Below, piece after piece: positions 8,785 to 18,034 of a stretch of 64,000 bases of DNA. Each line of letters opens with the position of its first letter. The first letter of the stretch is position 1. Source of the DNA: Ensifer adhaerens. GTDB taxonomy: Bacteria; Pseudomonadota; Alphaproteobacteria; Rhizobiales; Rhizobiaceae. The translations under genes and the position numbers were made by a program. The notes below the pieces were generated by a model. It saw only the letters and a list, made by a program, of their open reading frames with translations. It was not told where the DNA came from and searched no databases. The stretch spans positions 248,001 to 312,000 of the forward strand of contig OCMG01000003.1 of assembly GCA_900215285.1 (NCBI GenBank), read 5' to 3'.

Positions 8785-9972
8785 TTGCGGCAGGGTTGGA
8801 GATGGTTCGGGCCGGAAGCACCGGTCACGCTGGACGAGGTGCGCCAGACCGGTGCGACGAATATCGTATCCTCGCTGCATCAGGTTCCCATCGGCAGGGT
8901 CTGGACCGAGGCCGAGGTCGCCGAGCGCAAGTCGCTGATCGAGACGACGCCGGCGGGCCGCTCGCCGCTCGTCTGGTCTGTGGTGGAAAGCATTCCGATC
9001 CCCGATGCGGTGAAGCGCATGGGTGGCAAGGCGAAAGCCGAGATCGAGGCGTGGATTGCCAGCCTCGAAGCCGTCGCCGCCTGCGAAATCCCGATTATCT
9101 GCTACAATTTCATGCCGGTCGTGGATTGGACGCGCACCGAACTCGATTACGAGATCGAGACCGGGGCTACGGCCATGCGCTTCGACCAGGAACGCTACGC
9201 GGCCTTCGATCTCCATATCCTGCAGCGCGCCGGCGCCGAGGCCGAGTATTCGGCCGAGGATCGCACGCGCGCCCGCGCCGTTTTCGAATCCATGAGCGAG
9301 GCGGAGATCGCCGAGATCACCCGCATCATTACCTCCGCGCTCCCCGGTTCCACCACTGAGCCGATGACCGTGCCAGGCTTCCGCGACAAGCTTGCACAAT
9401 ATTCCGGCATCGATGCCGCAAAGCTGCGCCAGCATCTCATCGAGTTCCTGGAAGCCGTTACGCCCGCGGCGGAAGCGCGTGGCGTCAAGCTGACGCTGCA
9501 TCCCGACGATCCGCCGCGCCCACTCTTCGGCCTGCCGCGCATCGCCTCCACGGCTGACGATTATGCGGCACTCTTCGACACCGTGCCCTCGCCTGCCAAC
9601 GGCATGTGCTACTGCACCGGCAGCCTTGGCGTCCGCGCTGACAACGATCTGCCGGCGATTGCCCGCCGCTTTGCGGAGCGCATCCATTTCGTCCATCTGC
9701 GCGCCACCAAGCGCGAGGGCGATGGCCGCTCCTTCCATGAGAGCGCGCACCTCGAGGGCGATGTCGACATGGTGGCAGTCTTGAAGGAGCTCGTCGCGGA
9801 GGATCGCAAGCGCGAATCCACCTCGCAGATGGTCTTCCGCTCCGACCATGGTCACCGGATGCTCGACGATCTGACGAAGACCGTAACCCCCGGCTATCCG
9901 GCCATTGGCCGCATGCGCGGGCTCGCGGAGCTGCGCGGCATTCTCTACGCGCTCGGCGCGGTCCCGAATTGA
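8785..9972 (+). CDS. uxuA: Mannonate dehydratase
   Basis: Dehydrates D-mannonate to 2-keto-3-deoxy-D-gluconate in hexuronate catabolism; cytoplasmic, Mn/Fe dependent. The 395-residue length fits UxuA. The N-terminus MRQGWRWFGPEAPVTLDEVRQ and blocks such as ICYNFMPVVDWTRT and LHPDDPP (metal and substrate site) are characteristic. The start is TTG, chosen because GGGAGGAG lies a few bases upstream and the protein begins exactly where UxuA proteins do. It lies 52 bases after the GntR gene and nine bases before uxaC, so it is probably co-transcribed with uxaC and uxuB. Confidence 0.95.
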   Translation: MRQGWRWFGPEAPVTLDEVRQTGATNIVSSLHQVPIGRVWTEAEVAERKSLIETTPAGRSPLVWSVVESIPIPDAVKRMGGKAKAEIEAWIASLEAVAACEIPIICYNFMPVVDWTRTELDYEIETGATAMRFDQERYAAFDLHILQRAGAEAEYSAEDRTRARAVFESMSEAEIAEITRIITSALPGSTTEPMTVPGFRDKLAQYSGIDAAKLRQHLIEFLEAVTPAAEARGVKLTLHPDDPPRPLFGLPRIASTADDYAALFDTVPSPANGMCYCTGSLGVRADNDLPAIARRFAERIHFVHLRATKREGDGRSFHESAHLEGDVDMVAVLKELVAEDRKRESTSQMVFRSDHGHRMLDDLTKTVTPGYPAIGRMRGLAELRGILYALGAVPN

Positions 9973-9981
9973 GGCACTGAC

Positions 9982-11397
9982 ATGGATAGCAAGAACGGCA
10001 TTCTCCATCCCGACCGGCTCTTTCCGGCCGACCCCGCCACCCGCACGGTCGCCCGCGACCTGTATGAGACGGTCAGCGACCTGCCCATCGTTAGCCCGCA
10101 TGGGCATACCGAGCCGTCATGGTTTGCCAATGACACGGCTTTCGAAGATGCCTCGGCGCTGCTGGTGATCCCTGATCACTATCTCTTCCGCATGTTGAAC
10201 AGCGTCGGCGTCAATCTCGATGATCTCGGTGTGCCGCGCCTCGACGGTAAGCCGGTGGCGAAGGGGCGCGACATCTGGCAAGCCTTTGCTGCGCATTATT
10301 CGCTGTTTCGCGGCACGCCCTCGAGCCTCTGGGTCGATCATGCCATGTCCGCCGTTCTCGGCTGCGACGAGGCGCTGAGCCTCGAGAATGCCGACCGGCT
10401 CTACGACCATATCAACGCGCAGCTCGCCAAACCGGAATTCCGCCCGCGCGCCCTGCTGACGCGCTTCGGCATTGAGACGATTGCGACGACCGAAGGCGCC
10501 CTCGACCCCCTGCCCCATCACCAGAAGCTGGCCGGCGATGGCTGGATCGGCAAGGTACGCACGACCTATCGGCCCGACAGCGTGACCGATCCGGACGCCC
10601 CCGGCTTCCGCGACAACCTGATCAGGCTCGGCGAGATAACGGGCGAAGACGTGACCCGCTGGGACGGCATGATTGCCGCGCATCGCAACCGCCGGGCCTA
10701 TTTCCGCCAGTTCGGCGCGACCGCGACCGACCACGGCGTTCCTTCCGCCTTCACCGCCGATCTTGCAGCAACCGAGAAACAGGCTCTGCTCGACAAGGCG
10801 CTGAAGGGGCCGCTTGTCCCCGCCGATGCCGAGCTGTTCCGGGGGCAGATGCTGACTGAAATGGCCGGCCTGTCGGCGGAAGACGGCATGGTCATGCAGA
10901 TCCATGCCGGCTCACGTCGCAACACCGATGCTGCGCTCTTCGCCACGCGCGGGCCGAACATGGGCGCCGATATTCCCGGCCGCACCGACTGGGTGGGCGG
11001 GCTCAACGCGCTCCTCTCCAGGCACGGCCATGCGCCAGGGCTGAAGATCCTGCTCTTCACGCTGGACGAGACGACCTATGCCCGCGAACTCGCGCCCATG
11101 GCCGGCTATTGGCCATGCCTGATGATCGGCCCGCCGTGGTGGTTCCATGACAGCCCGGCCGGCATTCGGCGTTATCTCGATCAGGTCTCGGAGACGGCGG
11201 GTTTCGCCAATCTCGCCGGCTTCAACGACGATACGCGCGCTCTGCTGTCGATCCCCGCCCGGCACGACGTCTGGCGGCGCGAGGTCTGCCGCTATCTTAG
11301 CGGGTTGGTGACGGAGCACCGGATGACGAAGCATGAAGCCGAAACCGTCGCGCACGATCTCTGCTATGCCAATGCGAAAAAGGCCTACAAGCTGTGA
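9982..11397 (+). CDS. uxaC: Glucuronate (uronate) isomerase
   Basis: Converts D-glucuronate to D-fructuronate and D-galacturonate to D-tagaturonate, the first step of the isomerase route. The 471-residue protein belongs to the amidohydrolase superfamily; the metal-binding HxH is in VSPHGHTEPSWF (His about 40 and 42), and the MQIHAGSRRNTD block is typical of UxaC. Its TGA stop overlaps the GTG start of the next gene (GTGA), showing translational coupling. With uxuA and uxuB it completes glucuronate to 2-keto-3-deoxygluconate; no KDG kinase or aldolase gene is visible here. Confidence 0.96.
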   Translation: MDSKNGILHPDRLFPADPATRTVARDLYETVSDLPIVSPHGHTEPSWFANDTAFEDASALLVIPDHYLFRMLNSVGVNLDDLGVPRLDGKPVAKGRDIWQAFAAHYSLFRGTPSSLWVDHAMSAVLGCDEALSLENADRLYDHINAQLAKPEFRPRALLTRFGIETIATTEGALDPLPHHQKLAGDGWIGKVRTTYRPDSVTDPDAPGFRDNLIRLGEITGEDVTRWDGMIAAHRNRRAYFRQFGATATDHGVPSAFTADLAATEKQALLDKALKGPLVPADAELFRGQMLTEMAGLSAEDGMVMQIHAGSRRNTDAALFATRGPNMGADIPGRTDWVGGLNALLSRHGHAPGLKILLFTLDETTYARELAPMAGYWPCLMIGPPWWFHDSPAGIRRYLDQVSETAGFANLAGFNDDTRALLSIPARHDVWRREVCRYLSGLVTEHRMTKHEAETVAHDLCYANAKKAYKL

Positions 11398-12842
11398 CGA
11401 CACGCCTGCAAACTCTGGATGACTTGCCGGCTCACGTCATCCGCCCGGCCTATCGCCGGGATGCGCTCACCACCGGCATCCTGCATCTCGGGCCGGGCGC
11501 CTTCTTCCGCGCCCATCTCGCCGTTTACACGGACGATGTGCTTGCGAAGGACAATCGCTGGGGCATCGAAGCCGTCAGCCTGCGCAGCACCGATGTGGTC
11601 GATCACCTGAGCGAGCAGAATGGGCTCTACACTCTGCTGACGCGCGACACGGCGGGCACGACCGCCCGCGTCATCGGCTCCATCGTGAAGGCCCGCGCCG
11701 CTGTCCGCGATCCCGTCGGATTGCTTGAGCGCTTGGCCGATCCCGCCATCCGCATCGTCAGCCTGACCGTCACCGAGAAAGCCTATGGTCTCGACCCGCG
11801 CACGAGGGGCCTCGATCTCGTCCATCCCGACGTCGGCGCAGACTTGGCCAATCCGGCTGCGCCGCGCGGTGTCATGGGCCACATCGTGGCAGGACTTGCC
11901 GCCCGCAAGGCTGCCGGCATCGCGCCCTTCACCCCGCTCAGCTGCGACAATCTTCCCGGCAATGGCGCGGTGCTGAAGCGCCTGACGCTGGACTTTGCCG
12001 ACCGCATCGACCCGGCGCTGCGCCGCTGGATCGAAGACAATGTCCCCTTCCCCTCCACCATGGTCGACCGCATCACCCCGGCCAGCACCGGCGAGACCTA
12101 TGCAGATGCCGAACGCCTGACGGGTCATAGTGACCTTGCGGCCATCGAAACCGAACCCTTCTCGCAATGGGTGATCGAGGATCATTTCGCCAATGGCCGC
12201 CCGGCCTGGGAAGAGGCCGGCGCGGTGATGGTCGAAGATGTCTCGGCCTATGAGAAGATGAAGCTGCGCATGTTGAACGGCGCGCATTCGCTTCTGGCCT
12301 ATCTCGGCTTCATCGCCGGCCATGAATTCATCCGCGACACGATGCAGGACCAGAGCCTGAAATCGCTGGCGGAGCGCCACATGAAGGCCGCCGCCAGAAC
12401 GCTCGACCCTCTCCCCGGCATCGATTTCGACGATTATGCGCGCGCCCTCATCGCCCGGTTCGAAAACCGTGCGATCGCCCACCGCACCTACCAGATCGCC
12501 ATGGACGGCACGCAGAAACTGCCGCAGCGGCTGTTGCAGCCCGCGGTAGAAGCCCTGACACGCAACGACGATGCCGAGACCTTTGCCATGGCGGTCGCTG
12601 GCTGGATGCGATACGCTCTTGGCGTCGACCGTGACGGCAAGGCCTATGAACTGCGCGATCCGCGAGAAACGGAAATTACGGGCCTTCTCGCATCGGCAGG
12701 CGCAAGCAGCGAAGGCGTGTCGCGCGCGCTCTTTTCCCTGCCGGGCCTTTTCCCCGAGATACTCGTGAAGAACCGGGCGTGGACAGCCAGAGTCGAGGGC
12801 AATCTGGAAGGGATCATGTCGCAGAACCGCATGCCGTCATAA
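11394..12842 (+). CDS. uxuB: Fructuronate reductase / mannitol dehydrogenase family
   Basis: NAD-dependent polyol/uronate dehydrogenase of 482 residues. The Rossmann part begins near GILHLGPGAFFRAHLAVYTDD, and the catalytic C-terminal domain carries KMKLRMLNGAHSLLAYLG with the Lys and Asn-His of the mannitol dehydrogenase family. In this operon it most likely reduces D-fructuronate to D-mannonate, the substrate of UxuA. The GTG start overlaps uxaC. Mannitol or other polyol 2-dehydrogenase activity is the main alternative, since family members are hard to tell apart by sequence; the operon context favours UxuB. Confidence 0.9.
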   Translation: MTTRLQTLDDLPAHVIRPAYRRDALTTGILHLGPGAFFRAHLAVYTDDVLAKDNRWGIEAVSLRSTDVVDHLSEQNGLYTLLTRDTAGTTARVIGSIVKARAAVRDPVGLLERLADPAIRIVSLTVTEKAYGLDPRTRGLDLVHPDVGADLANPAAPRGVMGHIVAGLAARKAAGIAPFTPLSCDNLPGNGAVLKRLTLDFADRIDPALRRWIEDNVPFPSTMVDRITPASTGETYADAERLTGHSDLAAIETEPFSQWVIEDHFANGRPAWEEAGAVMVEDVSAYEKMKLRMLNGAHSLLAYLGFIAGHEFIRDTMQDQSLKSLAERHMKAAARTLDPLPGIDFDDYARALIARFENRAIAHRTYQIAMDGTQKLPQRLLQPAVEALTRNDDAETFAMAVAGWMRYALGVDRDGKAYELRDPRETEITGLLASAGASSEGVSRALFSLPGLFPEILVKNRAWTARVEGNLEGIMSQNRMPS

Positions 12843-12915
12843 GCGTCGAACGCAGTCGCCGGACCCGAGATCATCAAGGGCCCGGGAAAGCCACATGACG
12901 TGAAAGCCGCAGTCG

Positions 12916-13542
12916 TCAACGCCTTTCGGCAGAGGCGATATGCTGTGCTGAGCCAATCAGGCTAGCGAGCACCTTCAGGATCTGTGTCTTGTCGCGTGTG
13001 GCAAGCCACTGGTTGAAGGCACCGACGAGCCCGGTATAGATGAAATTCGCAAGATCCTTGATCTGCTCGGGGCTGTAACTGTCCGCGTCGGTCGACGTCA
13101 GCAACGTCTCTTCATACAGCGACAGAAACTCATGATCCTTGTCACGGGCAAGCGTGGCCGCGTGAGGGTGGCGCAGCAGATAAAGCGTCATTTCCTGCAA
13201 CGCCAGCTGCTCGTCGGGCGCCTTCTCGATCTCCTCCCAAATGAAATAGAGGAGTTCGGGAATGCGATCATGCAGCGTTTGAGGCTTCATGAAGCGGGTT
13301 GCCAGCACCTTGCGGTAATTGGTGACAAGTTGCCCCATCGCCAGGAAGAAAACCTCTTCCTTGTCGTTGAAGTGATAGTGCAGAGTCGCAAGGTTGACGC
13401 CTGCGGCCTCCGCAATCTTGCGCGTCGTCGCGTTGTAAAGACCATCCGAAATCATGACCCTGAGCGCGGCCCCGATGATGAGCTCGCGCTTTCCGTCACT
13501 GTTCGGCCGGACGATTCGGGCCTGTTTCAATGAAGCTTTCAT
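12916..13542 (-). CDS. TetR-family regulator
   Basis: Regulator of 208 residues. The N-terminal TetR helix-turn-helix (about 18-65, ATTRKIAEAAGVNLATLHYHFNDKEEVFF) precedes a C-terminal ligand domain. The long N-terminal tail is basic. It is transcribed on the same strand as the amidase, 30 bases after it, so both may share a transcript. The likely targets are the amidase and the divergent Liv-type transporter, whose spacer has strong palindromes. The ligand is unknown. Confidence 0.88.
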   Translation of the reverse strand: MKASLKQARIVRPNSDGKRELIIGAALRVMISDGLYNATTRKIAEAAGVNLATLHYHFNDKEEVFFLAMGQLVTNYRKVLATRFMKPQTLHDRIPELLYFIWEEIEKAPDEQLALQEMTLYLLRHPHAATLARDKDHEFLSLYEETLLTSTDADSYSPEQIKDLANFIYTGLVGAFNQWLATRDKTQILKVLASLIGSAQHIASAERR

Positions 13543-13572
13543 GCCCTCATCTTCTTTGTCGAGCCGGAATAA

Positions 13573-14991
13573 TCAAGCCTTCTTCGGATCGATCGGCAGG
13601 ATAGGGCCGATATGACGTTCGAGGGCGGCGGCGGCAGACAGGCAGCGTTCCTCGCGATACCAGGCGCTGACGAGTTGCACACCCGCCGGCACGCCATTGA
13701 CGAAACCGGCCGGTGCTGAAATTGCCGGAAGCGCCAGACCCGCAATCGCCGAGAGCGGCTTGAAGGCAGCAAGGATCGTCGCCATTGTCGCGATATCCAC
13801 CAAATCATGATTATGCGGAAATGTCGGCTGGAAGGCGGTCGGCATCAGCACGACCGGGTATTTTTTCAAGAGCCTTGCCCAGTCGCGCTGAATTGCGATA
13901 CGCCGCTGCCAGGACTGGATGAATTCCAGCGGAGAGAGGACGGGAAGCGCACCGGCGGTATGACGGAAAGCCGTCTCGAAATCCTGTCCGCCGAGCGCGA
14001 ACATCACCTCGCGGATCGGGCTCGGGGCTTCGGCATAGAGCATTGCCATCCACAGCTCGGCCATTTCACCCAGATGCGGAAGCTCGACTTCCTCGACTGC
14101 ATAGCCTTCAGCCGCCAGCCAGGAGGCAGCCTGTCGTACAAGAGCGGTCATGGCGGGGTCGACGCCCTCCGCCGTCGTGCCTGTATAGACAGCCACGCGG
14201 CAGGGGGCGACGTCTTCCACGCTTGGGAGAGGAAGAGGGGCAAGGGTCGGGTCTCGGTAATCGGGACGCTCCAGGGCGGCAAGGCCGAGACGCAGGTCGT
14301 TCACCGAGCGGGCCATCAGACCCTCTGTCGCGCCCATCTGGAGGCAGAGCGATTTTTCCACCTGGGCCGAAGGACTGTGACCCGGAAGCCGGCCGACGGT
14401 CGGCTTGAAGCCATAGATACCATTGACGCTGGCCGGCAGCCGCAGCGAGCCCGCGACGTCGTTGCCGTGGGTAATGGAGCCGATACCGATGGCGGAGGCG
14501 ACAGCCGCCCCGCCGCTCGACCCGCCCGGCGTCAGGGACGGATTCCAGGGGTTCAGCGTCTTGCCGTGAAGATCGTTCTGGGTGAACCAGCGATAGCAGA
14601 AGGCCGGAACATTGGTGCGGCCGACCACGATGGCGCCCGCATGGCGTAGATTGGCAACGGGCGAGCTGTCTTCGGACGCGATTGCATCCTTGGCTGCGAC
14701 AAGGCCGACGGTCGTGGCATGACCGGCCGTATCCACGTTGATCTTCACCGTGATAGGAACGCCATGCAGCTGACCAACTGCATCGCCGCGCTTGAGCGCC
14801 GCATCTGCTGCGTCGGCCGCAACAAGCGCTTCGCCCGACATATCGTCCACGACGGCGTTGACGGCAGGATTGACCGCGCGCATGCGGGCAAGGACTGCTT
14901 CGGTCGCCTCGCGGCTGGAGATTTCGCCGGCGCGGATCGCTGCGGCGGTACGCGCGGAATCCCACGCCCAGATTTCGGTGCCTGTAGTCAC
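13573..14991 (-). CDS. Amidase (amidase-signature family)
   Basis: Amide hydrolase of about 472 residues with the full Ser-cisSer-Lys triad: Lys near 83 (ITVKINVDT), the glycine/serine-rich GGSSGGAAVA around 156-164, and the nucleophile Ser near 182 (GNDVAGSLR). The GTG start follows GGGAGGAAAAC. There is no signal peptide, so it is cytoplasmic. It stands back to back with an operon for a Liv-type importer, which points to import of an amide (or N-acyl amine or aryl amide) and its hydrolysis here. GatA is unlikely because there are no gatB or gatC neighbours. The substrate is not determined. Confidence 0.9.
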   Translation of the reverse strand: MTTGTEIWAWDSARTAAAIRAGEISSREATEAVLARMRAVNPAVNAVVDDMSGEALVAADAADAALKRGDAVGQLHGVPITVKINVDTAGHATTVGLVAAKDAIASEDSSPVANLRHAGAIVVGRTNVPAFCYRWFTQNDLHGKTLNPWNPSLTPGGSSGGAAVASAIGIGSITHGNDVAGSLRLPASVNGIYGFKPTVGRLPGHSPSAQVEKSLCLQMGATEGLMARSVNDLRLGLAALERPDYRDPTLAPLPLPSVEDVAPCRVAVYTGTTAEGVDPAMTALVRQAASWLAAEGYAVEEVELPHLGEMAELWMAMLYAEAPSPIREVMFALGGQDFETAFRHTAGALPVLSPLEFIQSWQRRIAIQRDWARLLKKYPVVLMPTAFQPTFPHNHDLVDIATMATILAAFKPLSAIAGLALPAISAPAGFVNGVPAGVQLVSAWYREERCLSAAAALERHIGPILPIDPKKA

Positions 14992-15092
14992 GTTTTCCTC
15001 CCATTCTCCCACCGGCAGCCCCGTCTTTCGACGAGAGGAAATGACCTCCATCAAAATTCGAAGCGCCTGACCAGTTGACGGACGTTTAATCC

Positions 15093-15130
15093 AATCATAT
15101 GATTTGGTCAATTGATTAGATCATCAATTG
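15093..15130. promoter_or_regulatory. Palindromes in the amidase / Liv-transporter spacer
   Basis: Two symmetrical elements lie side by side in the 170-base divergent spacer: a perfect 12-bp palindrome AATCATATGATT (15093-15104), and an inverted repeat CAATTGAT / ATCAATTG (15109-15116 and 15123-15130). Both resemble TetR-type operators and end about 30 bases before the binding-protein ATG. Control by the TetR gene at 12916-13542 is inferred. Confidence 0.5.
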
Positions 15131-15161
15131 CGAGTTGGGATTTCGTTTCGGGAGGAGAAAC

Positions 15162-16499
15162 ATGAAGCCTATCAATGGGAAAACTACGCCCGCCATCCAG
15201 TCCGCATCGCGTCGCGATGTGCTGAAGCTTGGTGCGCTGGGCGCTGCCACCGCAGCTTTCTCGCTGCATTTTCCGGCAGCCAATGCTGCAGGCGGCGATG
15301 TGCTGCGCATCGGCTGGGTCGGCGCATTGTCAGGCCCGGGCGCTCTCTTCGGCGAGCCGGTGGATTTCATCAAGGCGCAGATGGAGAAGCTCTTCAAGGG
15401 CGGCCTGAAGATCGGCGCGAAGACCTATTCCGTCGAAATCCTGCTGCGCGACAGCCAGAGTTCGGTCAACGTCGCAACCCAGGTCACCATCGACCTGATG
15501 ACGCGCGAGAAGGTTGACCTGATCGTCGCATCCGAAGCCCTCGCGGCCATCGGCGGCGGTCAGATGGCGATCGTCACCAAGACGCCGATCGTTTCCAGCA
15601 TCCTGCCGTCCGACGCCATTCTCGGCATTCGCGGCGGGCCGGACGGCTATTCCAACAAGGGAACGCCCTGGACCTTCCACTTCTGCTTCTCGACAACAGA
15701 TATCAGCGCCGCCTATGTCGGTCTGTGGGAGCCGGTGCGCAAGCGGCTCAACGATACGGTCGGCGTGAGCTTCGTCGACCAGCCCGCCTCGCGCGGCTTC
15801 GCCGATCCGACGCACGGCCTGCCGGCCACGCTGAAGAAGAGCGGCTACAAGATGATCGATGGCGGCATGTTCAAGATGGAGACGCAGGACTTCTCCAACC
15901 AGGTCGCAGCCTTCCAGCAAGGCAATGCGCAGATCCTGTCGGGCTTCATGTTCGCCGACCACTTTGCCGGCATGTGGCGCAGTGCGGCGCAATCCAAGTA
16001 CAAGCCGGAAATCGCGACCGTCGCAGGCGCCTTCCTCTTCCCCGGCGGGGTCGAGGCGCTGGGCGACCGTGGCGACGGCATGTCGACTGAGATCTGGTGG
16101 TCGCCGAAACTGCCTTACAAGTCGTCGCTGACAGGCCAGAGCGCCAACGAACTGGCGGCAGAATGGGAATCCACGACCGGCAAGCAATGGACCGCCGTTC
16201 TCGGCTACACCCATGCCGTCTGGGAAGTGGCGCTTGCCGGCCTCAAGGCCTCCGGCGATCCGAAGGACAAAAAGGCGGTGCAGGCCGCCCTTACCAAGCT
16301 GACGCTCGAAACCGTCGTCGGCAAGGTCGATTTTGCCTCTGCCAAGGTCCCGGGTCTCGCAAGCACTCCGCTGGTCGCCGGCCAGTGGCGCAAGGCGAAG
16401 AGCGGCAAGTTCAAATACGACCTCGTCGTCACCTACAAGGGCTCGGATTCGCCCTTCCAGGTGGAGGACGAGTTCAAGCTGCTCTCCGAACTGGGCTGA
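15162..16499 (+). CDS. Liv-type ABC transporter substrate-binding protein
   Basis: Periplasmic binding protein of 445 residues, first gene of the Liv-type operon. The leader has a twin-arginine motif (SRRDVLKLGALGAATAAF, Arg 17-18) and a cleavage site near ANA-AGG. The fold is type I periplasmic binding protein (LRIGWVGALSGPGALFGEP), closest in style to amide/urea and aromatic-compound binders of the HAAT family rather than to LivJ itself. The ATG follows GGAGGAG. It is divergent from the amidase, so the ligand may be the amidase substrate. No lipobox is seen. Confidence 0.9.
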   Translation: MKPINGKTTPAIQSASRRDVLKLGALGAATAAFSLHFPAANAAGGDVLRIGWVGALSGPGALFGEPVDFIKAQMEKLFKGGLKIGAKTYSVEILLRDSQSSVNVATQVTIDLMTREKVDLIVASEALAAIGGGQMAIVTKTPIVSSILPSDAILGIRGGPDGYSNKGTPWTFHFCFSTTDISAAYVGLWEPVRKRLNDTVGVSFVDQPASRGFADPTHGLPATLKKSGYKMIDGGMFKMETQDFSNQVAAFQQGNAQILSGFMFADHFAGMWRSAAQSKYKPEIATVAGAFLFPGGVEALGDRGDGMSTEIWWSPKLPYKSSLTGQSANELAAEWESTTGKQWTAVLGYTHAVWEVALAGLKASGDPKDKKAVQAALTKLTLETVVGKVDFASAKVPGLASTPLVAGQWRKAKSGKFKYDLVVTYKGSDSPFQVEDEFKLLSELG

Positions 16500-16537
16500 A
16501 GCTCATAGCGGAAAATTGAAAAGCGCGTGGGCGTCCT

Positions 16538-16579
16538 GCGCTGCGGGTATGGCTGATCATCAGGCCTGGCCCGCAGCGC
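16538..16579 (+). terminator. Intercistronic hairpin after the binding-protein gene
   Basis: A perfect 10-bp inverted repeat (GCGCTGCGGG at 16538-16547 and its complement at 16570-16579), with a smaller inner CTGAT/ATCAG repeat in the loop. It sits in the 118-base gap between the binding-protein and livG-type genes. There is no T-run; a partial terminator or a 3'-end stabiliser is likely. Confidence 0.6.
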
Positions 16580-16617
16580 TCGCCCCGTGTGCATTTGGGG
16601 TGGAGGAATTTCGAGAC

Positions 16618-17340
16618 ATGTTGGAAGCAGATGGCCTCTGCAAGTCGTATGGCGCCAAGACCGTTGTCGACAAGGTGAGCTTTTCGGTCGTTTCGGGCGA
16701 ATGCCTCGGCATTATCGGTCCGAACGGCGCCGGCAAGACGACCCTCTTCAATGCGCTCGACGGAACCGTGTCGATCAATGGCGGCGCGGTGAAGCTCGAC
16801 GGTCATGATGTCTCGCGTCTCACCCAATATGAGCGTGCCCGGCGTGGTCTGGGCCGCGCCTATCAGGTGCCGCGCACTTTTGTCGGTCTCTCTGTCTTCG
16901 AAAATGTCCTGGCGGGCGTCATGCACGGTCCGAGGCTGCGCGGTTCCGCCGCCAGCGCCGAAGCACGGGCCATCCTCGATACTGTCGGTCTCCTGCAAAA
17001 GGCCAACATGACGGCGGGTGCACTGCCGCTGCTCGACCGCAAGCGGCTGGAACTCGCCAAAGCGATGAGCGTCGGCACCAAGGTCATCCTTCTGGACGAA
17101 ATCGCCGGCGGTCTGACCGAGGAAGAAGTGCACCAGATCGTCGAGATCGTACGCACGCTCAAGAGGGACCGCGCAGTCATCTGGATCGAGCACATCGCAC
17201 ATGCGCTGATGGCGGTGGCGACGCGCATTCTGGTGCTCAATTTCGGCGAGAAGGTCGCGGACGGCGATCCGGCGGAAGTCATGGCCTCGCGCCTCGTTCA
17301 GGAAATCTATCTCGGGATATCGGTCGATGACGCTGCTTGA
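16618..17340 (+). CDS. Liv-type ABC transporter ATPase (LivG-like)
   Basis: ATPase of 240 residues for the HAAT importer. Walker A is GPNGAGKT near 34-41. The usual signature LSGGQ/LPYGQ is replaced by LPLLDRKRLELAKA, and Walker B reads ILLDEIAGGLTEEE, with Ile where Pro is normal (DEP). The H-loop is in VIWIEHIAHAL. The ATG is preceded by TGGAGG about eleven bases upstream, and upstream in-frame sequence runs through the hairpin, so I reject it. It overlaps livF by 14 bases. The altered signature is worth noting, but a heterodimer with LivF could still have a working site. Confidence 0.88.
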   Translation: MLEADGLCKSYGAKTVVDKVSFSVVSGECLGIIGPNGAGKTTLFNALDGTVSINGGAVKLDGHDVSRLTQYERARRGLGRAYQVPRTFVGLSVFENVLAGVMHGPRLRGSAASAEARAILDTVGLLQKANMTAGALPLLDRKRLELAKAMSVGTKVILLDEIAGGLTEEEVHQIVEIVRTLKRDRAVIWIEHIAHALMAVATRILVLNFGEKVADGDPAEVMASRLVQEIYLGISVDDAA

Positions 17341-18034
17341 GCTTGAACATGTCGATGTCTTCTATCGGGACCTGCAGGCGACCTTCGATGTCTCCCTGAC
17401 GGTGGACGAGGGCGAGACGGTCGCCATTATCGGCGCGAACGGCGCAGGCAAGTCCACGCTCTTGCGGGCCATGATCGGCCTGACGCAATGCCGCAACGGG
17501 CGTATCCGTCTGGCAGGCGAGGACGTAACGCGGCTTCGCTGCGACGTGCTGGCTCGACGCGGCGTCGCGCTGGTGCCGGAGGGGCGGCGGCTCTTCTCCT
17601 CGTTGACTGTCGAGGAAAACCTGCTGCTTGCCATGGCCCGCGCCCGCAAGGGACCTTGGACGCTCAGCCGCGTCTACGAACTCTTCCCGGCGATGAAGGA
17701 GTTCCGCAGCCATCGCGCCTCCGACCTTTCGGGCGGGCAGCAGCAGATGGTGGCGATCTCGCGGGCGCTGCTGACCAATCCGCGCATCCTGTTGTGCGAC
17801 GAGCTGTCGCTCGGTCTTGCGCCGAAGGTCATTTCGGAAATCTACGCCTGCTTCGACGGCATCCGCAAAGAGGGCGTGTCGATCGTGCTGGTCGAGCAGG
17901 ACACGGTGCGCGCGCGCTCCGCCTCAGACCGGCTCTATTGCCTGCTGAAGGGCAAGGTGCGGCTCGCCGCCCAATCCTCCAGCGTTACGCCCGAGGCGAT
18001 CCGCGACGCCTATTTCGGAGAGGCCCACGCATGA
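17327..18034 (+). CDS. Liv-type ABC transporter ATPase (LivF-like)
   Basis: Second ATPase of the HAAT importer, 235 residues. Walker A GANGAGKS is at about 36-43, the canonical signature LSGGQQQM near 130, and Walker B RILLCDELSLGLAP has the DELSLGL form typical of LivF. It overlaps LivG by 14 bases and the permease by four, consistent with a tightly coupled operon. It would pair with LivG to drive transport through LivH and LivM. Confidence 0.9.
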   Translation: MTLLELEHVDVFYRDLQATFDVSLTVDEGETVAIIGANGAGKSTLLRAMIGLTQCRNGRIRLAGEDVTRLRCDVLARRGVALVPEGRRLFSSLTVEENLLLAMARARKGPWTLSRVYELFPAMKEFRSHRASDLSGGQQQMVAISRALLTNPRILLCDELSLGLAPKVISEIYACFDGIRKEGVSIVLVEQDTVRARSASDRLYCLLKGKVRLAAQSSSVTPEAIRDAYFGEAHA

